A DNA stretch of 64,000 bases, from assembly GCF_026017845.1 (NCBI RefSeq), contig NZ_CP100416.1, forward strand, positions 8,029,757 through 8,093,756, written 5' to 3'. Numbering within the stretch: position 1 is the first letter of the stretch; each line of letters opens with the position of its first letter. The translations under genes and the position numbers were made by a program. The stretch is from Amycolatopsis mediterranei (GTDB taxonomy: Bacteria; Actinomycetota; Actinomycetes; Mycobacteriales; Pseudonocardiaceae). The notes below the pieces were generated by a model that saw only the letters and a list, made by a program, of their open reading frames with translations, searched no databases and was not told the DNA's origin. Shown one piece after another: positions 32,255 through 41,256 of this stretch.

Positions 32255-32893
32255 ACCTTTGCCGGGGCGCCTGGCCACCCAGTGGTCGCCGAGCGGGGTC
32301 GTGGCCGCTTCGCCGTTCGTCAGATCCGCGAGCCAGCCCGCGAACGCCGGAGCCTCGCCCGGAGCCAGGCCGACCTCGAAGCGAGCCAGCTCGTCGAAGC
32401 GCGTCGCGCGGAGCAAGTACGGAGATGCGCGCAGGTCGTTCTCCAGCCGGCCCGCGCGGTCGTAGCTCACCGCCACCTCGACGAGACTGAGACGCCGGTG
32501 TTCTAGTACACCAACAGCTTCCACAGCGTCCGAAACGGACTGACCGTACGCGCGGATCAACCCGCCCGCGCCGAGCAGCACCCCGCCGAAGTACCGCGTC
32601 ACCACCGCGACCGTGTCGGTCAGCTCGCGACGGCGCAGCACTTCCAGCATCGGCGTGCCCGCGGTACCCGCCGGCTCACCGTCGTCGCTGGACCGCTGCG
32701 TCCGCCCGTCCGGGCCGAGGACGAAGGCGTGACAGTGGTGCCGTGCACCCGGTTCCGCGCGTCGGCGGGCCGCGATGAACTCCCGCGCAGCCTCTTCCGA
32801 CGGCACCGGAGCGAGCGCGCAGAGGAACCGGGAGCGCTTGATCTCGATCTCGTGGACGCTCGTCCGAGCCACGGAGAGATAACGATCAGTCAT
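32246..32893 (-). CDS. IMPACT/YigZ family protein
   Basis: The 215-residue protein has an N-terminal UPF0029 (Impact_N) domain (VARTSVHEIEIKRSRFLCALAPVPSEEAAREFIAARRRAEPGARHHCHAFVLG) with SSDDGEPAGTAGTPMLEVL and VTRYFGGVLLGAGGLIRAYG. A DUF1949-type C-terminal domain follows. Its role is linked by homology to translation control, but the bacterial function is not established. ATG 32893 was chosen from the MTDRYLSVARTSV start. The stop codon lies inside the palindromic repeat. Confidence 0.9.
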   Translation of the reverse strand: MTDRYLSVARTSVHEIEIKRSRFLCALAPVPSEEAAREFIAARRRAEPGARHHCHAFVLGPDGRTQRSSDDGEPAGTAGTPMLEVLRRRELTDTVAVVTRYFGGVLLGAGGLIRAYGQSVSDAVEAVGVLEHRRLSLVEVAVSYDRAGRLENDLRASPYLLRATRFDELARFEVGLAPGEAPAFAGWLADLTNGEAATTPLGDHWVARRPGKGLE

Positions 32894-33453
32894 CGGCCAA
32901 GTCCGCCATGCACCCAGCTTGCCACCCCGGACCGGGGGTACCACGGCCGCCCTGGACCACTTCGGACAGACGTTTCCGCAGGTCAGAGGCGTAATTGCCC
33001 GCTCTGCGGGAGAGTCAGCCCGGCATATGGGACTACCCCGTGACTCGTCAACGCAAGCGTGGCATTTCCCACCCGGGCGCAACGACGTATGTCGATAACA
33101 GCGAATTCACACTATCGTCATAAGACCCGGCGAACCCGGGAGTAACACCGCGCGCTCCGGACGGCCCCCACCACCTTGGCCGGCTTGTGCGCGCTTGCAG
33201 CACCCGACATGTTCGGCTGCCCAGCGTTGTGCGGCCTCCCAGATGATCCGCGTCCGGTTTCCGGCGTCACCAGGCCAGCAGCGACGCCCGGCCGGTGCCT
33301 CGCGGCATCTTGCACGTGCACACACCAACGCCGACAACAGCCACTGTTCTCGACTGACCATCGCGATCCCGGACCACTTCGTTAACCGGTTCAGCTCGAA
33401 CCACTCGATGAGGTGAGTACCGGCCGCGCCAACGCCTTGGGAGGCGGCCAGCC
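32894..33453. other. 560-bp intergenic region upstream of gltB
   Basis: No convincing gene is present. Frames on both strands here lack ribosome sites and known motifs. It must carry the IMPACT promoter (minus) and the gltB promoter (plus). ACCGGGGGTACC (near 32930) and AACCGGTT (near 33384) are short palindromes. I could not make a convincing GlnR box. GGGAGG precedes the gltB GTG. Confidence 0.5.
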
Positions 33454-36400
33454 GTGACCCACCGTGCCAGTTCCCTGCCCCCGTCCGGGGAGCAGCTCAG
33501 CAACGCCGAGGCCGCGGGCCTCTACCGGAGCGACTACGAACACGACGCCTGCGGTGTCGCCTTCGTCGCCGACCTGACCGGGCGCCGAGATCATGCGATC
33601 GTCGCCAAGGCTTTGGTTGCGTTGCGCAATCTGGAACACCGCGGGGCTCGTGGCGCCGAACCGGACACCGGCGACGGCGCCGGGCTCCTGATCCAGATCC
33701 CGGACGAGTTCTACCGCGAGGTCGTGGACTTCGAGCTCCCCGAGCCGGGCACCTACGCCGTCGGCACGGCTTTCCTGCCGCAGGACGAAAAGCGCCGCGG
33801 CCGGGCCATGACGACCATCGAGCGCATCGCCGCCGAGGAGGACATGCGCGTCCTCGGCTGGCGCGAGCTGCCGGTGCACACCGAGCACTGCGGGCCGACC
33901 GCGGCCGAGACCATGCCGCACTTCACGCAGCTGTTCCTCACCGCGCGCCGCCCGAAGCCGGAGCACTCGGACCCGCTGCACATCGAGCGCAGCGCGTTCT
34001 GCGTCCGCAAGCGCGTGGAGCACGAGCTCGTCGACGACGACGTGTACTTCCCGTCGCTCTCCTCGCGGACGATCGTCTACAAAGGAATGCTCACCGAGCC
34101 CCAGGTCGAGCGGTTCTTCGCCGACCTGACCGACGAGCGCGTCACCAGCGCCATCGGGCTGGTGCACTCCCGCTTCTCCACCAACACCTTCCCGTCGTGG
34201 CCGCTGGCCCACCCGTACCGGTACGTGGCGCACAACGGCGAGATCAACACGCTGCGCGGCAACCGCAACTGGATGGACGCCCGCGAGGCGCTGCTGGAGA
34301 CCGACCTGATCCCGGGCGACCTCAAGCGCGTCTACCCGGTGATCACCCGCGGCGCCAGCGACTCGGCGAGCTTCGACGAGGTCCTGGAGCTGCTGCACCT
34401 CGGCGGCCGCTCGCTGCCCCACGCCGTCCTGATGATGATCCCGGAGGCCTGGGAGAACCACCAGGAGATGGACCCGGCGCGACGCGCCTTCTACGAGTTC
34501 CACTCGACGCTGATGGAGCCGTGGGACGGCCCGGCGCTGGTCGCCTTCACCGACGGTTCGCAGATCGGGGCGGTCCTCGACCGCAACGGCCTGCGCCCCG
34601 GCCGGTACTGGGTGACCGACGACGGCCTCGTCGTGCTCGCCTCCGAGGTCGGCGTGCTCGACATCGACCCGGCGACGATCGTCCGGAAGGGACGCCTCGA
34701 GCCCGGCCGGATGTTCCTCGTGGACACCGTCGAAGGCCGGATCATCGAGGACGAAGAGGTCAAAACCGAACTGGCCACCGCCCACCCGTACGACGAGTGG
34801 GTCGAGGCCGGGCTGCTCCAGCTGGAGGACCTGCCGGAGCGCGACCGCGAGGTCCCGCTGCACGCCGCGCTCGTCCGCCGCCAGCAGGCGTTCGGCTACA
34901 CCGAGGAAGAGCTCGAGGCCATCCTCGAGCCGATGGCCCGCACCGGCGCGGAGCCGATCGGCTCGATGGGCAACGACTCGCCGCTCGCGACGCTCTCGAG
35001 CCGCCCGCGGCTGATCTTCGACTACTTCATCCAGCTGTTCGCCCAGGTGACGAACCCGCCGCTGGACGCCATCCGCGAGGAGCTCGTCACCGCGCTCGGC
35101 ACCCAGATCGGCGCCGAGCCGAACCTCCTGCTCGGCGACGCCGCGAGCTGCCGCCGGATCGCGCTGCCGTTCCCGGTGCTCGACAACGACCAGCTCGCCA
35201 AGCTGGTGCACGTCAACGACGACGGCGACCTGCCGGAGTTCCAGGCGGTCACCGTGCTCGGCCGGTACAACGTGCACGGCGGCGGCGAGGCGCTGATCAA
35301 GCGGCTGGACGAGATCCGCGCCGAGGTGTCCGAGGCGATCGAGGACGGCGCCCGGCTGATCGTGCTGTCCGACCGCGGGGTCGACGAGCACCACGCGCCG
35401 ATCCCCTCGCTGCTGCTGACCGGCGCGGTGCACCACCACCTCGTCCGCGAGAAGACGCGCACGCAGGTCGGCCTCATCGTCGAGGCCGGCGACGCGCGCG
35501 AGGTGCACCACATCGCGCTGCTCATCGGCTACGGCGTCGCCGCGGTGAACCCGTACCTGGCGATGGCCACCGTCGAGGAGATGGCCCACCAGGGCCTGAT
35601 CCCGGGCGTGACGCCGAAGCAGGCGACGCAGAACCTGATCAAGGCGCTCGGCAAGGGCGTCCGCAAGACGATGTCGAAGATGGGCGTTTCGACCGTCGCG
35701 TCCTACACCGGCGCGCAGATCTTCGAGGCGATCGGGCTCGGCGAAGAGGTCATCGAGAACTGCTTCACCGGCACGACGTCCCGCCTCGGCGGCGTCGGCT
35801 TCGAGACGCTCGCCGACGAGGTCGCGAAGCGGCACAAGTACGCCTTCCCGGCCGACGGCGTCCGGGCCGCCCACCGCGAGCTCGAAACGGGCGCGGACTA
35901 CCAGTGGCGCCGCGAGGGCGAGCCGCACCTGTTCAACCCGCAGACGGTGTTCAAGCTCCAGCACTCCACGCGGGCCGGGAAGTACGACGTCTTCAAGGAG
36001 TACACGAAGGCCGTCGACGACCAGGCCGAGAAGCTGCTGACGCTGCGCGGGCTGTTCGACTTCAAGTACGGCAAGCGGGCGCCGGTGCCGATCGACGAGG
36101 TCGAACCGGTTTCGGAGATCGTCAAGCGGTTCGCCACCGGCGCCATCTCCTACGGCTCGATCTCGATGGAGATGCACCAGACCCTCGCCATCGCGATGAA
36201 CCGCCTCGGCGGGAAGTCCAACACCGGCGAAGGCGGCGAAGATGCGGAGCGGCTGTACGACCCGGAGCGGCGTAGCGCCGTGAAGCAGGTCGCGTCCGGC
36301 CGGTTCGGCGTCACGAGCGAGTACCTCGTCAACGCCGACGACATCCAGATCAAGATGGCGCAGGGCGCGAAGCCCGGCGAGGGCGGGCAGCTGCCCGGCG

Positions 36401-38025
36401 CGAAGGTGTACCCGTGGATCGCGAAGACGCGGTTCTCGACGCCGGGCGTCGGCCTGATTTCGCCGCCGCCGCACCACGACATCTACTCGATCGAAGACCT
36501 CGCCCAGCTGATCCACGACCTGAAGAACGCCAACCCGAACGCGCGCATCCACGTGAAGCTCGTGTCCGAGGTCGGCGTCGGGACGGTCGCCGCGGGTGTG
36601 TCCAAGGCGCACGCGGACGTCGTGCTCATCTCGGGCCACGACGGCGGGACCGGCGCTTCGCCGCTGTCGTCCATCAAGCACGCCGGCGGCCCGTGGGAGC
36701 TCGGCCTGGCCGAGACGCAGCAGACGCTGCTGGCCAACCGGCTGCGCGACCGGATCGTCGTGCAGACCGACGGCCAGCTCAAGACCGGCCGCGACGTGAT
36801 CATCGCGGCGCTGCTCGGCGCCGAGGAGTTCGGCTTCGCGACCGCGCCGCTGGTGGTGTCGGGCTGCATCATGATGCGCGTCTGCCACCTCGACACCTGC
36901 CCGGTGGGTGTCGCGACGCAGAACCCGAAGCTGCGCGAGAAGTTCAGCGGCAAGGCCGAGTACGTCGTCAACTTCTTCGAGTTCATCGCCCAGGAAGTCC
37001 GGGAGTACCTGGCGGAGCTGGGTTTCCGGTCGATCGCCGAGGCCGTCGGGCACGCCGAGTTCCTCGACAAGCGCAAGGCGGTCGAGCACTGGAAGGCGGC
37101 CGGGCTCGACCTGTCGCCGATCTTCCACGTGCCCGACGTGGCCCCGGCCGGGCTGCGCCTGCAGCAGACGAAGCAGGACCACGGCCTCGAGAAGGCCTTG
37201 GACAACACGCTGATCCAGCTGGCCGAGGGTGCGTTGAACTCCGGCGACAAGGTGCGGCTGGAACTGCCCGTCCGCAACGTGAACCGGACCGTCGGCACCA
37301 TGCTCGGCTCGGAGCTGACCAAGCGGTGGGGCGGCGAAGGGCTGCCGGACGACACCATCGACGTCACCTTCACCGGGACGGCAGGCCAGTCGTTCGGCGC
37401 GTTCGTGCCGAAGGGCATCACGCTGCGGCTCTACGGCGACGGCAACGACTACGTCGGCAAGGGCCTCTCCGGCGGACGGCTGATCGTGCGGCCGCCGCGG
37501 GAAGCGCAGTACACCGCCGAAGAGCAGATCATCGCCGGCAACGTCATCGGCTACGGCGCGACCAGCGGCGAGATCTTCATCCGCGGCAAGGTCGGCGAGC
37601 GGTTCTGCGTGCGCAACTCGGGCGCGCTGGCCGTCGTCGAAGGCGTCGGCGACCACGGCGGCGAGTACATGACCGGCGGCCGGATGGTCGTGCTCGGCCC
37701 GATCGGGCGCAACTTCGCGGCCGGCATGTCCGGCGGCATCGCCTACGTGCTGGACCTGCCCGCGCACCGCGTCAACCCGGAGATGGTCGACCTCGACCCG
37801 CTCGACTCCGAGGACGCGGACTTCCTGCGCGAAACGCTGGAAAAGCACTACAACGAAACAGAATCCGCGGTCGCGCGGGAACTGCTGGCCGACTGGGACG
37901 CGGGCGTCGACCGCTTCGGGAAGGTCATGCCGAAGGACTACAAGCGCGTGCTCGCCGCCCAGGTGCAGGCCGAGCGCGACGGGCGCGACGTGAACGAGGC
38001 GATCATGGAGGCCGCACATGGCTGA
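33454..38025 (+). CDS. gltB: glutamate synthase (GOGAT) large subunit
   Basis: The 1523-residue enzyme transfers the amide of Gln to 2-oxoglutarate, giving two Glu. The class II glutamine amidotransferase domain begins at Cys33 (DACGVAFVADLTGR), implying cleavage of a 32-residue propeptide. The central domain is at ~450-750. The FMN/3Fe-4S synthase domain (GAISYGSISMEMHQTLAIAMNRLGGKSNTGEGGED, KPGEGGQLPGAKV, SGHDGGTGASPLSS, then CIMMRVCHLDTCPVGVATQ with the three cluster cysteines) follows. The C-terminal GXGXG beta-helix is GGRLIVRPP...SGGIAYVLD. GTG 33454 has GGGAGG upstream. It overlaps gltD by 8 nt. Confidence 0.97.
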   Translation: MTHRASSLPPSGEQLSNAEAAGLYRSDYEHDACGVAFVADLTGRRDHAIVAKALVALRNLEHRGARGAEPDTGDGAGLLIQIPDEFYREVVDFELPEPGTYAVGTAFLPQDEKRRGRAMTTIERIAAEEDMRVLGWRELPVHTEHCGPTAAETMPHFTQLFLTARRPKPEHSDPLHIERSAFCVRKRVEHELVDDDVYFPSLSSRTIVYKGMLTEPQVERFFADLTDERVTSAIGLVHSRFSTNTFPSWPLAHPYRYVAHNGEINTLRGNRNWMDAREALLETDLIPGDLKRVYPVITRGASDSASFDEVLELLHLGGRSLPHAVLMMIPEAWENHQEMDPARRAFYEFHSTLMEPWDGPALVAFTDGSQIGAVLDRNGLRPGRYWVTDDGLVVLASEVGVLDIDPATIVRKGRLEPGRMFLVDTVEGRIIEDEEVKTELATAHPYDEWVEAGLLQLEDLPERDREVPLHAALVRRQQAFGYTEEELEAILEPMARTGAEPIGSMGNDSPLATLSSRPRLIFDYFIQLFAQVTNPPLDAIREELVTALGTQIGAEPNLLLGDAASCRRIALPFPVLDNDQLAKLVHVNDDGDLPEFQAVTVLGRYNVHGGGEALIKRLDEIRAEVSEAIEDGARLIVLSDRGVDEHHAPIPSLLLTGAVHHHLVREKTRTQVGLIVEAGDAREVHHIALLIGYGVAAVNPYLAMATVEEMAHQGLIPGVTPKQATQNLIKALGKGVRKTMSKMGVSTVASYTGAQIFEAIGLGEEVIENCFTGTTSRLGGVGFETLADEVAKRHKYAFPADGVRAAHRELETGADYQWRREGEPHLFNPQTVFKLQHSTRAGKYDVFKEYTKAVDDQAEKLLTLRGLFDFKYGKRAPVPIDEVEPVSEIVKRFATGAISYGSISMEMHQTLAIAMNRLGGKSNTGEGGEDAERLYDPERRSAVKQVASGRFGVTSEYLVNADDIQIKMAQGAKPGEGGQLPGAKVYPWIAKTRFSTPGVGLISPPPHHDIYSIEDLAQLIHDLKNANPNARIHVKLVSEVGVGTVAAGVSKAHADVVLISGHDGGTGASPLSSIKHAGGPWELGLAETQQTLLANRLRDRIVVQTDGQLKTGRDVIIAALLGAEEFGFATAPLVVSGCIMMRVCHLDTCPVGVATQNPKLREKFSGKAEYVVNFFEFIAQEVREYLAELGFRSIAEAVGHAEFLDKRKAVEHWKAAGLDLSPIFHVPDVAPAGLRLQQTKQDHGLEKALDNTLIQLAEGALNSGDKVRLELPVRNVNRTVGTMLGSELTKRWGGEGLPDDTIDVTFTGTAGQSFGAFVPKGITLRLYGDGNDYVGKGLSGGRLIVRPPREAQYTAEEQIIAGNVIGYGATSGEIFIRGKVGERFCVRNSGALAVVEGVGDHGGEYMTGGRMVVLGPIGRNFAAGMSGGIAYVLDLPAHRVNPEMVDLDPLDSEDADFLRETLEKHYNETESAVARELLADWDAGVDRFGKVMPKDYKRVLAAQVQAERDGRDVNEAIMEAAHG

Positions 38026-39469
38026 CCCCAAGGGCTTTCTGACCACCACCCGCGAAGAGCCGAAGCGGCGTCCGGTCGACCTGCGGCTGATGGACTGGCG
38101 AGAGGTCTACGAAGACTTCGCCACGACGAAGCTGCAGAAGCAGGCCGGCCGGTGCATGGACTGCGGCATCCCGTTCTGCCACCAGGGCTGCCCGCTGGGG
38201 AACCTCATCCCCGAGTGGAACACGCTGACCTGGCGCGAGGACTGGCAGCAGGCCATCGAACGGCTGCACGCGACGAACAACTTCCCGGAGTTCACCGGGA
38301 CGTTGTGCCCGGCACCCTGCGAAACCGCGTGCGTGCTCGGGATCAACGACGACCCGGTGACGATCAAGCGGGTCGAGATCTCGATCATCGACCGGGCCTT
38401 CGACGAGGGCTGGGTGACACCGCAGCTGCCCATTGCCCTCACAGGCAAGAAGGTCGCGGTCGTCGGGTCCGGGCCGTCGGGTCTTGCCGCGGCGCAGCAG
38501 CTGACGCGCGCGGGCCACAGCGTCGTGGTCCTCGAGCGGGCCGACAAGATCGGCGGGCTGCTGCGCTACGGCATCCCCGAGTTCAAGATGGAGAAGTCGC
38601 GCCTCGACCGGCGGCTCGACCAGATGCGCGCCGAGGGGACGGAGTTCCGGACGTCGGTGAACGTCGGTGTGGACATCTCCGCCGCCGAGCTCCGGTCGTC
38701 CTACGACGCCGTGGTGCTGGCCGGTGGCGCGACCGACTGGCGCGACCTGCCGATCCCCGGCCGGGAACTGGCCGGCATCCACCAGGCGATGGAGTTCCTC
38801 CCGCCGGCCAACCGGGTCGCTTCGGGGGATCTCGAGTCGTCTCCCTTCGACGCCGCGGGCCTGGACGTCGTGGTCATCGGTGGCGGCGACACGGGCGCGG
38901 ACTGCGTCGGGACATCGCACCGCCAGGGCGCGCGTTCGGTGACGCAGCTGGAGATCATGCCCAAGCCGCCCGAGGCGCGATCGGACGCGCACCCGTGGCC
39001 GACGTACCCGATGATCTACCGGGTGTCCTCGGCGCACGAAGAAGGCGGCGAGCGGCTCTACGCGGTGAACACGCAGGAGTTCCTGGGTGACGCCGACGGC
39101 CGCGTGCGCGCGCTGAAGCTGGTCGAGGTGCGCAACGAGGGCGGCAAGTTCGTCCCGGTGCCCGGTTCGGAACGCGAGCTGCCGGCGCAGCTGGTCCTGC
39201 TGGCGATGGGCTTCCTCGGGCCGCAGAAGAAGGGCCTCATCGAGGACCTGGGCGTCGAACTGGACGCGCGCGGCAACGTGGCGCGCGACAAGGCGTTCAA
39301 GACGAGCTTGGACAACGTGTTCGTGGCCGGCGACATGGGCCGCGGCCAGTCCCTGATCGTCTGGGCGATCGCGGAGGGCCGCAGCGCCGCGGCCGGCGTC
39401 GACGCCTACCTGACCGGCCGCGACGTCCTGCCCCGCCCGATCGCGCCGACGGACCGGCCGATCGCGTAA
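38018..39469 (+). CDS. gltD: glutamate synthase (GOGAT) small subunit
   Basis: The 483-residue NADPH-oxidising subunit passes electrons through two low-potential 4Fe-4S clusters to GltB. The N-terminal cysteines are CMDCGIPFCHQGCPLGN and LCPAPCETACVLG. The FAD site is KVAVVGSGPSGLAAAQQLTRAGHSVVVLE, the NADPH site is VVIGGGDTGADCVG, and the C-terminal FAD motif is NVFVAGDMGRGQSLIVWAIAEGR. Translation is coupled to gltB. A strong hairpin terminator follows 6 nt after the stop. Confidence 0.97.
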   Translation: MADPKGFLTTTREEPKRRPVDLRLMDWREVYEDFATTKLQKQAGRCMDCGIPFCHQGCPLGNLIPEWNTLTWREDWQQAIERLHATNNFPEFTGTLCPAPCETACVLGINDDPVTIKRVEISIIDRAFDEGWVTPQLPIALTGKKVAVVGSGPSGLAAAQQLTRAGHSVVVLERADKIGGLLRYGIPEFKMEKSRLDRRLDQMRAEGTEFRTSVNVGVDISAAELRSSYDAVVLAGGATDWRDLPIPGRELAGIHQAMEFLPPANRVASGDLESSPFDAAGLDVVVIGGGDTGADCVGTSHRQGARSVTQLEIMPKPPEARSDAHPWPTYPMIYRVSSAHEEGGERLYAVNTQEFLGDADGRVRALKLVEVRNEGGKFVPVPGSERELPAQLVLLAMGFLGPQKKGLIEDLGVELDARGNVARDKAFKTSLDNVFVAGDMGRGQSLIVWAIAEGRSAAAGVDAYLTGRDVLPRPIAPTDRPIA

Positions 39470-39475
39470 GACCCG

Positions 39476-39515
39476 GCGCCGGCGGAGGTGTCATCGTCGC
39501 CACCTCCGCCGGCGC
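39476..39515. terminator. bidirectional terminator between gltD and the SDR gene
   Basis: GCGCCGGCGGAGGTG (39476-39490) pairs perfectly with CACCTCCGCCGGCGC (39501-39515) over a 10-nt loop. It sits in the 57-bp gap between convergent stops. There is no T tract. Confidence 0.8.
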
Positions 39516-39526
39516 TGTCCCACTGC

Positions 39527-40399
39527 TCAGCCGTAGTACCCCTGCTCGAGGTCGGCCAGCAGCCCGGGTTGCGTGGGCCGCCAGCCGAGCAGCTCCCGGG
39601 TTGTTTCCGCCGACGCCGGCTGGTCGAGCGCCAGGATCGCGCCGAGGAAGCCGAGCTCTTCGGCGGTTACCGAAGCGACCGGCAGCTTGTAGCGGCGGCC
39701 GACCACCTCGGCGACGTCTCGGATCCGCACGCCTTCGTCGCCGACCGCGTGCAGCACGGTCTTTGCCGGGGCCTGCTCCAGCGCCAGCCGGAACAGGTGG
39801 GCCGCGTCCAGGACGTGGACGGCGGGCCAGCGCTGCGTCCCGTCGCCGACGTACGCCGCGATGCCCTTCTCGCGCCCGAGGGCGACCAGCCGGGCGATGA
39901 GGCCGTGGGCATCACCTTCGCCGTGCACCGAACGCGGCAACCGGACCAGGGACGCGCGGACGCCGTGTTCCGCCGTCGCGAGGACGGCCCTGGCGATGTC
40001 CCCCCGGCCGGCCACCGGCCCCGCGAAGACGGAATCATCCTGCTCGGTCGACGCGCGGCCGGGCACCATCGGCGTCCCCGAAGCGGCGACGAAGGGCTTG
40101 CCGGCCAGCACCGCGCTCATGGCGCCGACCGCGGCCGCGTCGGTCCGGATCGCGGCGTCCATCCGGCTGAAGTCGTGGCCGAAGGCGAGGTGGACGACCC
40201 CGTCGGCGCTGTCCGCGCCCTTTTCCAGGACTTCGAGGTCGGTGAGGTCGCCGCGGAGGACGTCGGCGCCCATCGCGGCGACGGTGCCGGCCGCCTCGTC
40301 CGATCTCGCCAGCCCGAGGACTTCGTGGCCCGCGTCGAGGAGTTCGGGGACGAGGGCCCGGCCGATCCAGCCGGACGCGCCGGTGATGAACACACGCAT
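39527..40399 (-). CDS. NAD(P)-dependent epimerase/dehydratase-like SDR
   Basis: The 290-residue extended SDR has the nucleotide motif MRVFITGASGWIGRALVPELLDAG, GDLTDLEVLEKGADSADGVVHLAF, and a PMVPGRASTEQDD loop. The canonical Y-x3-K active site is not obvious, so it may be an atypical, NmrA-like SDR. The substrate is unknown. It is divergent from a TetR regulator, with two matching palindromes between them, so it is very likely repressed by that TetR until a ligand arrives. ATG 40399 has GGGAGAA upstream. Confidence 0.87.
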   Translation of the reverse strand: MRVFITGASGWIGRALVPELLDAGHEVLGLARSDEAAGTVAAMGADVLRGDLTDLEVLEKGADSADGVVHLAFGHDFSRMDAAIRTDAAAVGAMSAVLAGKPFVAASGTPMVPGRASTEQDDSVFAGPVAGRGDIARAVLATAEHGVRASLVRLPRSVHGEGDAHGLIARLVALGREKGIAAYVGDGTQRWPAVHVLDAAHLFRLALEQAPAKTVLHAVGDEGVRIRDVAEVVGRRYKLPVASVTAEELGFLGAILALDQPASAETTRELLGWRPTQPGLLADLEQGYYG

Positions 40400-40414
40400 G
40401 AGGTTCTCCCTTTG

Positions 40415-40465
40415 TGATGACACCTGGTGCCATCACCATAGCACCGCAATGACACCGGGTGTCAT
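40415..40465. promoter_or_regulatory. paired TetR operators (TGACACC-N-GGTGTCA) between SDR and TetR genes
   Basis: ATGACACC-G-GGTGTCAT (40449-40465) is a perfect palindrome just upstream of the TetR -10 element. TGATGACACC-T-GGTGCCATCA (40415-40435) is a second copy with one mismatch, over the SDR leader. Centres are 32 bp apart. This is the classic layout for autoregulation plus control of the divergent gene. Confidence 0.8.
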
Positions 40466-40469
40466 CGCC

Positions 40470-40475
40470 TAAGCT
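40470..40475 (+). promoter_or_regulatory. -10 element TAAGCT, leaderless start of the TetR gene
   Basis: TAAGCT ends 7 nt before ATG 40483, with the perfect operator immediately upstream. Confidence 0.6.
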
Positions 40476-40482
40476 GGGGGCC

Positions 40483-41055
40483 ATGAGCCGCTGGGAGCCG
40501 AACACGCGCGAGCGATTGCTCGACGCCGCGCTCGACCTGTTCGGCGAGCGGGGCTACGACAGCGTGACGGTCGCCGAAATCACCGAGCGGGCCGGGCTGA
40601 CCAAGCGGACGTTCTTCCGTCACTTCAGCGACAAGCGCGAAGTGCTCTTCGCGGGCCAGGAGCTGTTGAGCCGGATCTTCGCCGAGGCGATCGCGGACGC
40701 CCCGGCCTCGGCGACCCCGATGGAGGCGATCGCGGCGGCACTGACGGCCGCCACGGCCCCGTTCGGGCCGCAGCGCCGGGAGCGGGCGCGCCAGGTCAAG
40801 GCGGTGGTCGCCGGCCACCGTGACTTGCACGAGCGCGAACTGCTGAAGCTCGCGACGTTGCGGGCCGCGATGGCCGACGCCCTGCGCGCGCGAGGAGTGC
40901 CGGACCCGACGGCCGGCCTCGCCGCCGAAATCGGCGGCCTGGCGTTCACGACGGGCTTCGCCCGCTGGATCGCGCCGGGCAGCGAGCGGGCGTTCACCGA
41001 ACTGGTCCGCGAGGCGCTGGACGAGCTCGTGGCGGCGACCACCACGCTCGGCTGA
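40483..41055 (+). CDS. TetR family regulator of the divergent SDR gene
   Basis: The 190-residue protein has the HTH at ~8-55 (TRERLLDAALDLFGERGYDSVTVAEITERAGLTKRTFFRHFSDKREVLF). The ligand-binding helices end FTTGFARWIAPGSERAFTELVREALDELV. ATG 40483 is fixed by the leaderless promoter. The paired palindromes in the 83-bp gap strongly suggest that it represses itself and the SDR gene. Confidence 0.9.
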   Translation: MSRWEPNTRERLLDAALDLFGERGYDSVTVAEITERAGLTKRTFFRHFSDKREVLFAGQELLSRIFAEAIADAPASATPMEAIAAALTAATAPFGPQRRERARQVKAVVAGHRDLHERELLKLATLRAAMADALRARGVPDPTAGLAAEIGGLAFTTGFARWIAPGSERAFTELVREALDELVAATTTLG

Positions 41056-41178
41056 CCCTCTTTCCGCGGGCCTTTATTTCCGGCCCGAAACTATTACACG
41101 CTCAACTTAATCTTTCGTGTGAAACCCGCAATCGGGTGGCATCGGCCGCCTGCGGCACTGCACTCTGTATTCAGGGGA

Positions 41179-41236
41179 CCCGGTCGGCCGTGGGGGGATT
41201 CGGCCGGCCGGGTGCCCGCCGGGAGGCGGGCTTTTT
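41179..41236 (+). terminator. tandem hairpins ending in an intrinsic terminator inside the Dyp peroxidase leader
   Basis: The first hairpin has CCCGGTCGGCCG (41179-41190) pairing with CGGCCGGCCGGG (41201-41212), 12 pairs with one G-U. The second has GCCCGCC (41214-41220), loop GGGA, GGCGGGC (41225-41231), then TTTTT (41232-41236). This textbook intrinsic terminator stops only 20 nt before the peroxidase ATG and before its ribosome site (GGGAGGGG). It could end the TetR transcript or act as an attenuator of the peroxidase. Confidence 0.75.
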
Positions 41237-41256
41237 CACACGGGAGGGGACCCGAA

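Noticed and set aside
33107..33361. short frames on both strands upstream of gltB
   Set aside because: No ribosome site, no hydrophobic or catalytic pattern, and they overlap each other; treated as non-coding.
33365..33405. GGTTCAGCTCGAACC near 33390 as a possible tRNA T-arm
   Set aside because: No acceptor stem or anticodon arm can be built around it.
33391..38049. 1552-codon open frame on the minus strand opposite gltB
   Set aside because: It mirrors the full length of a certain gene; long antisense frames arise from GC-rich third positions. Its translation has no recognisable motif.
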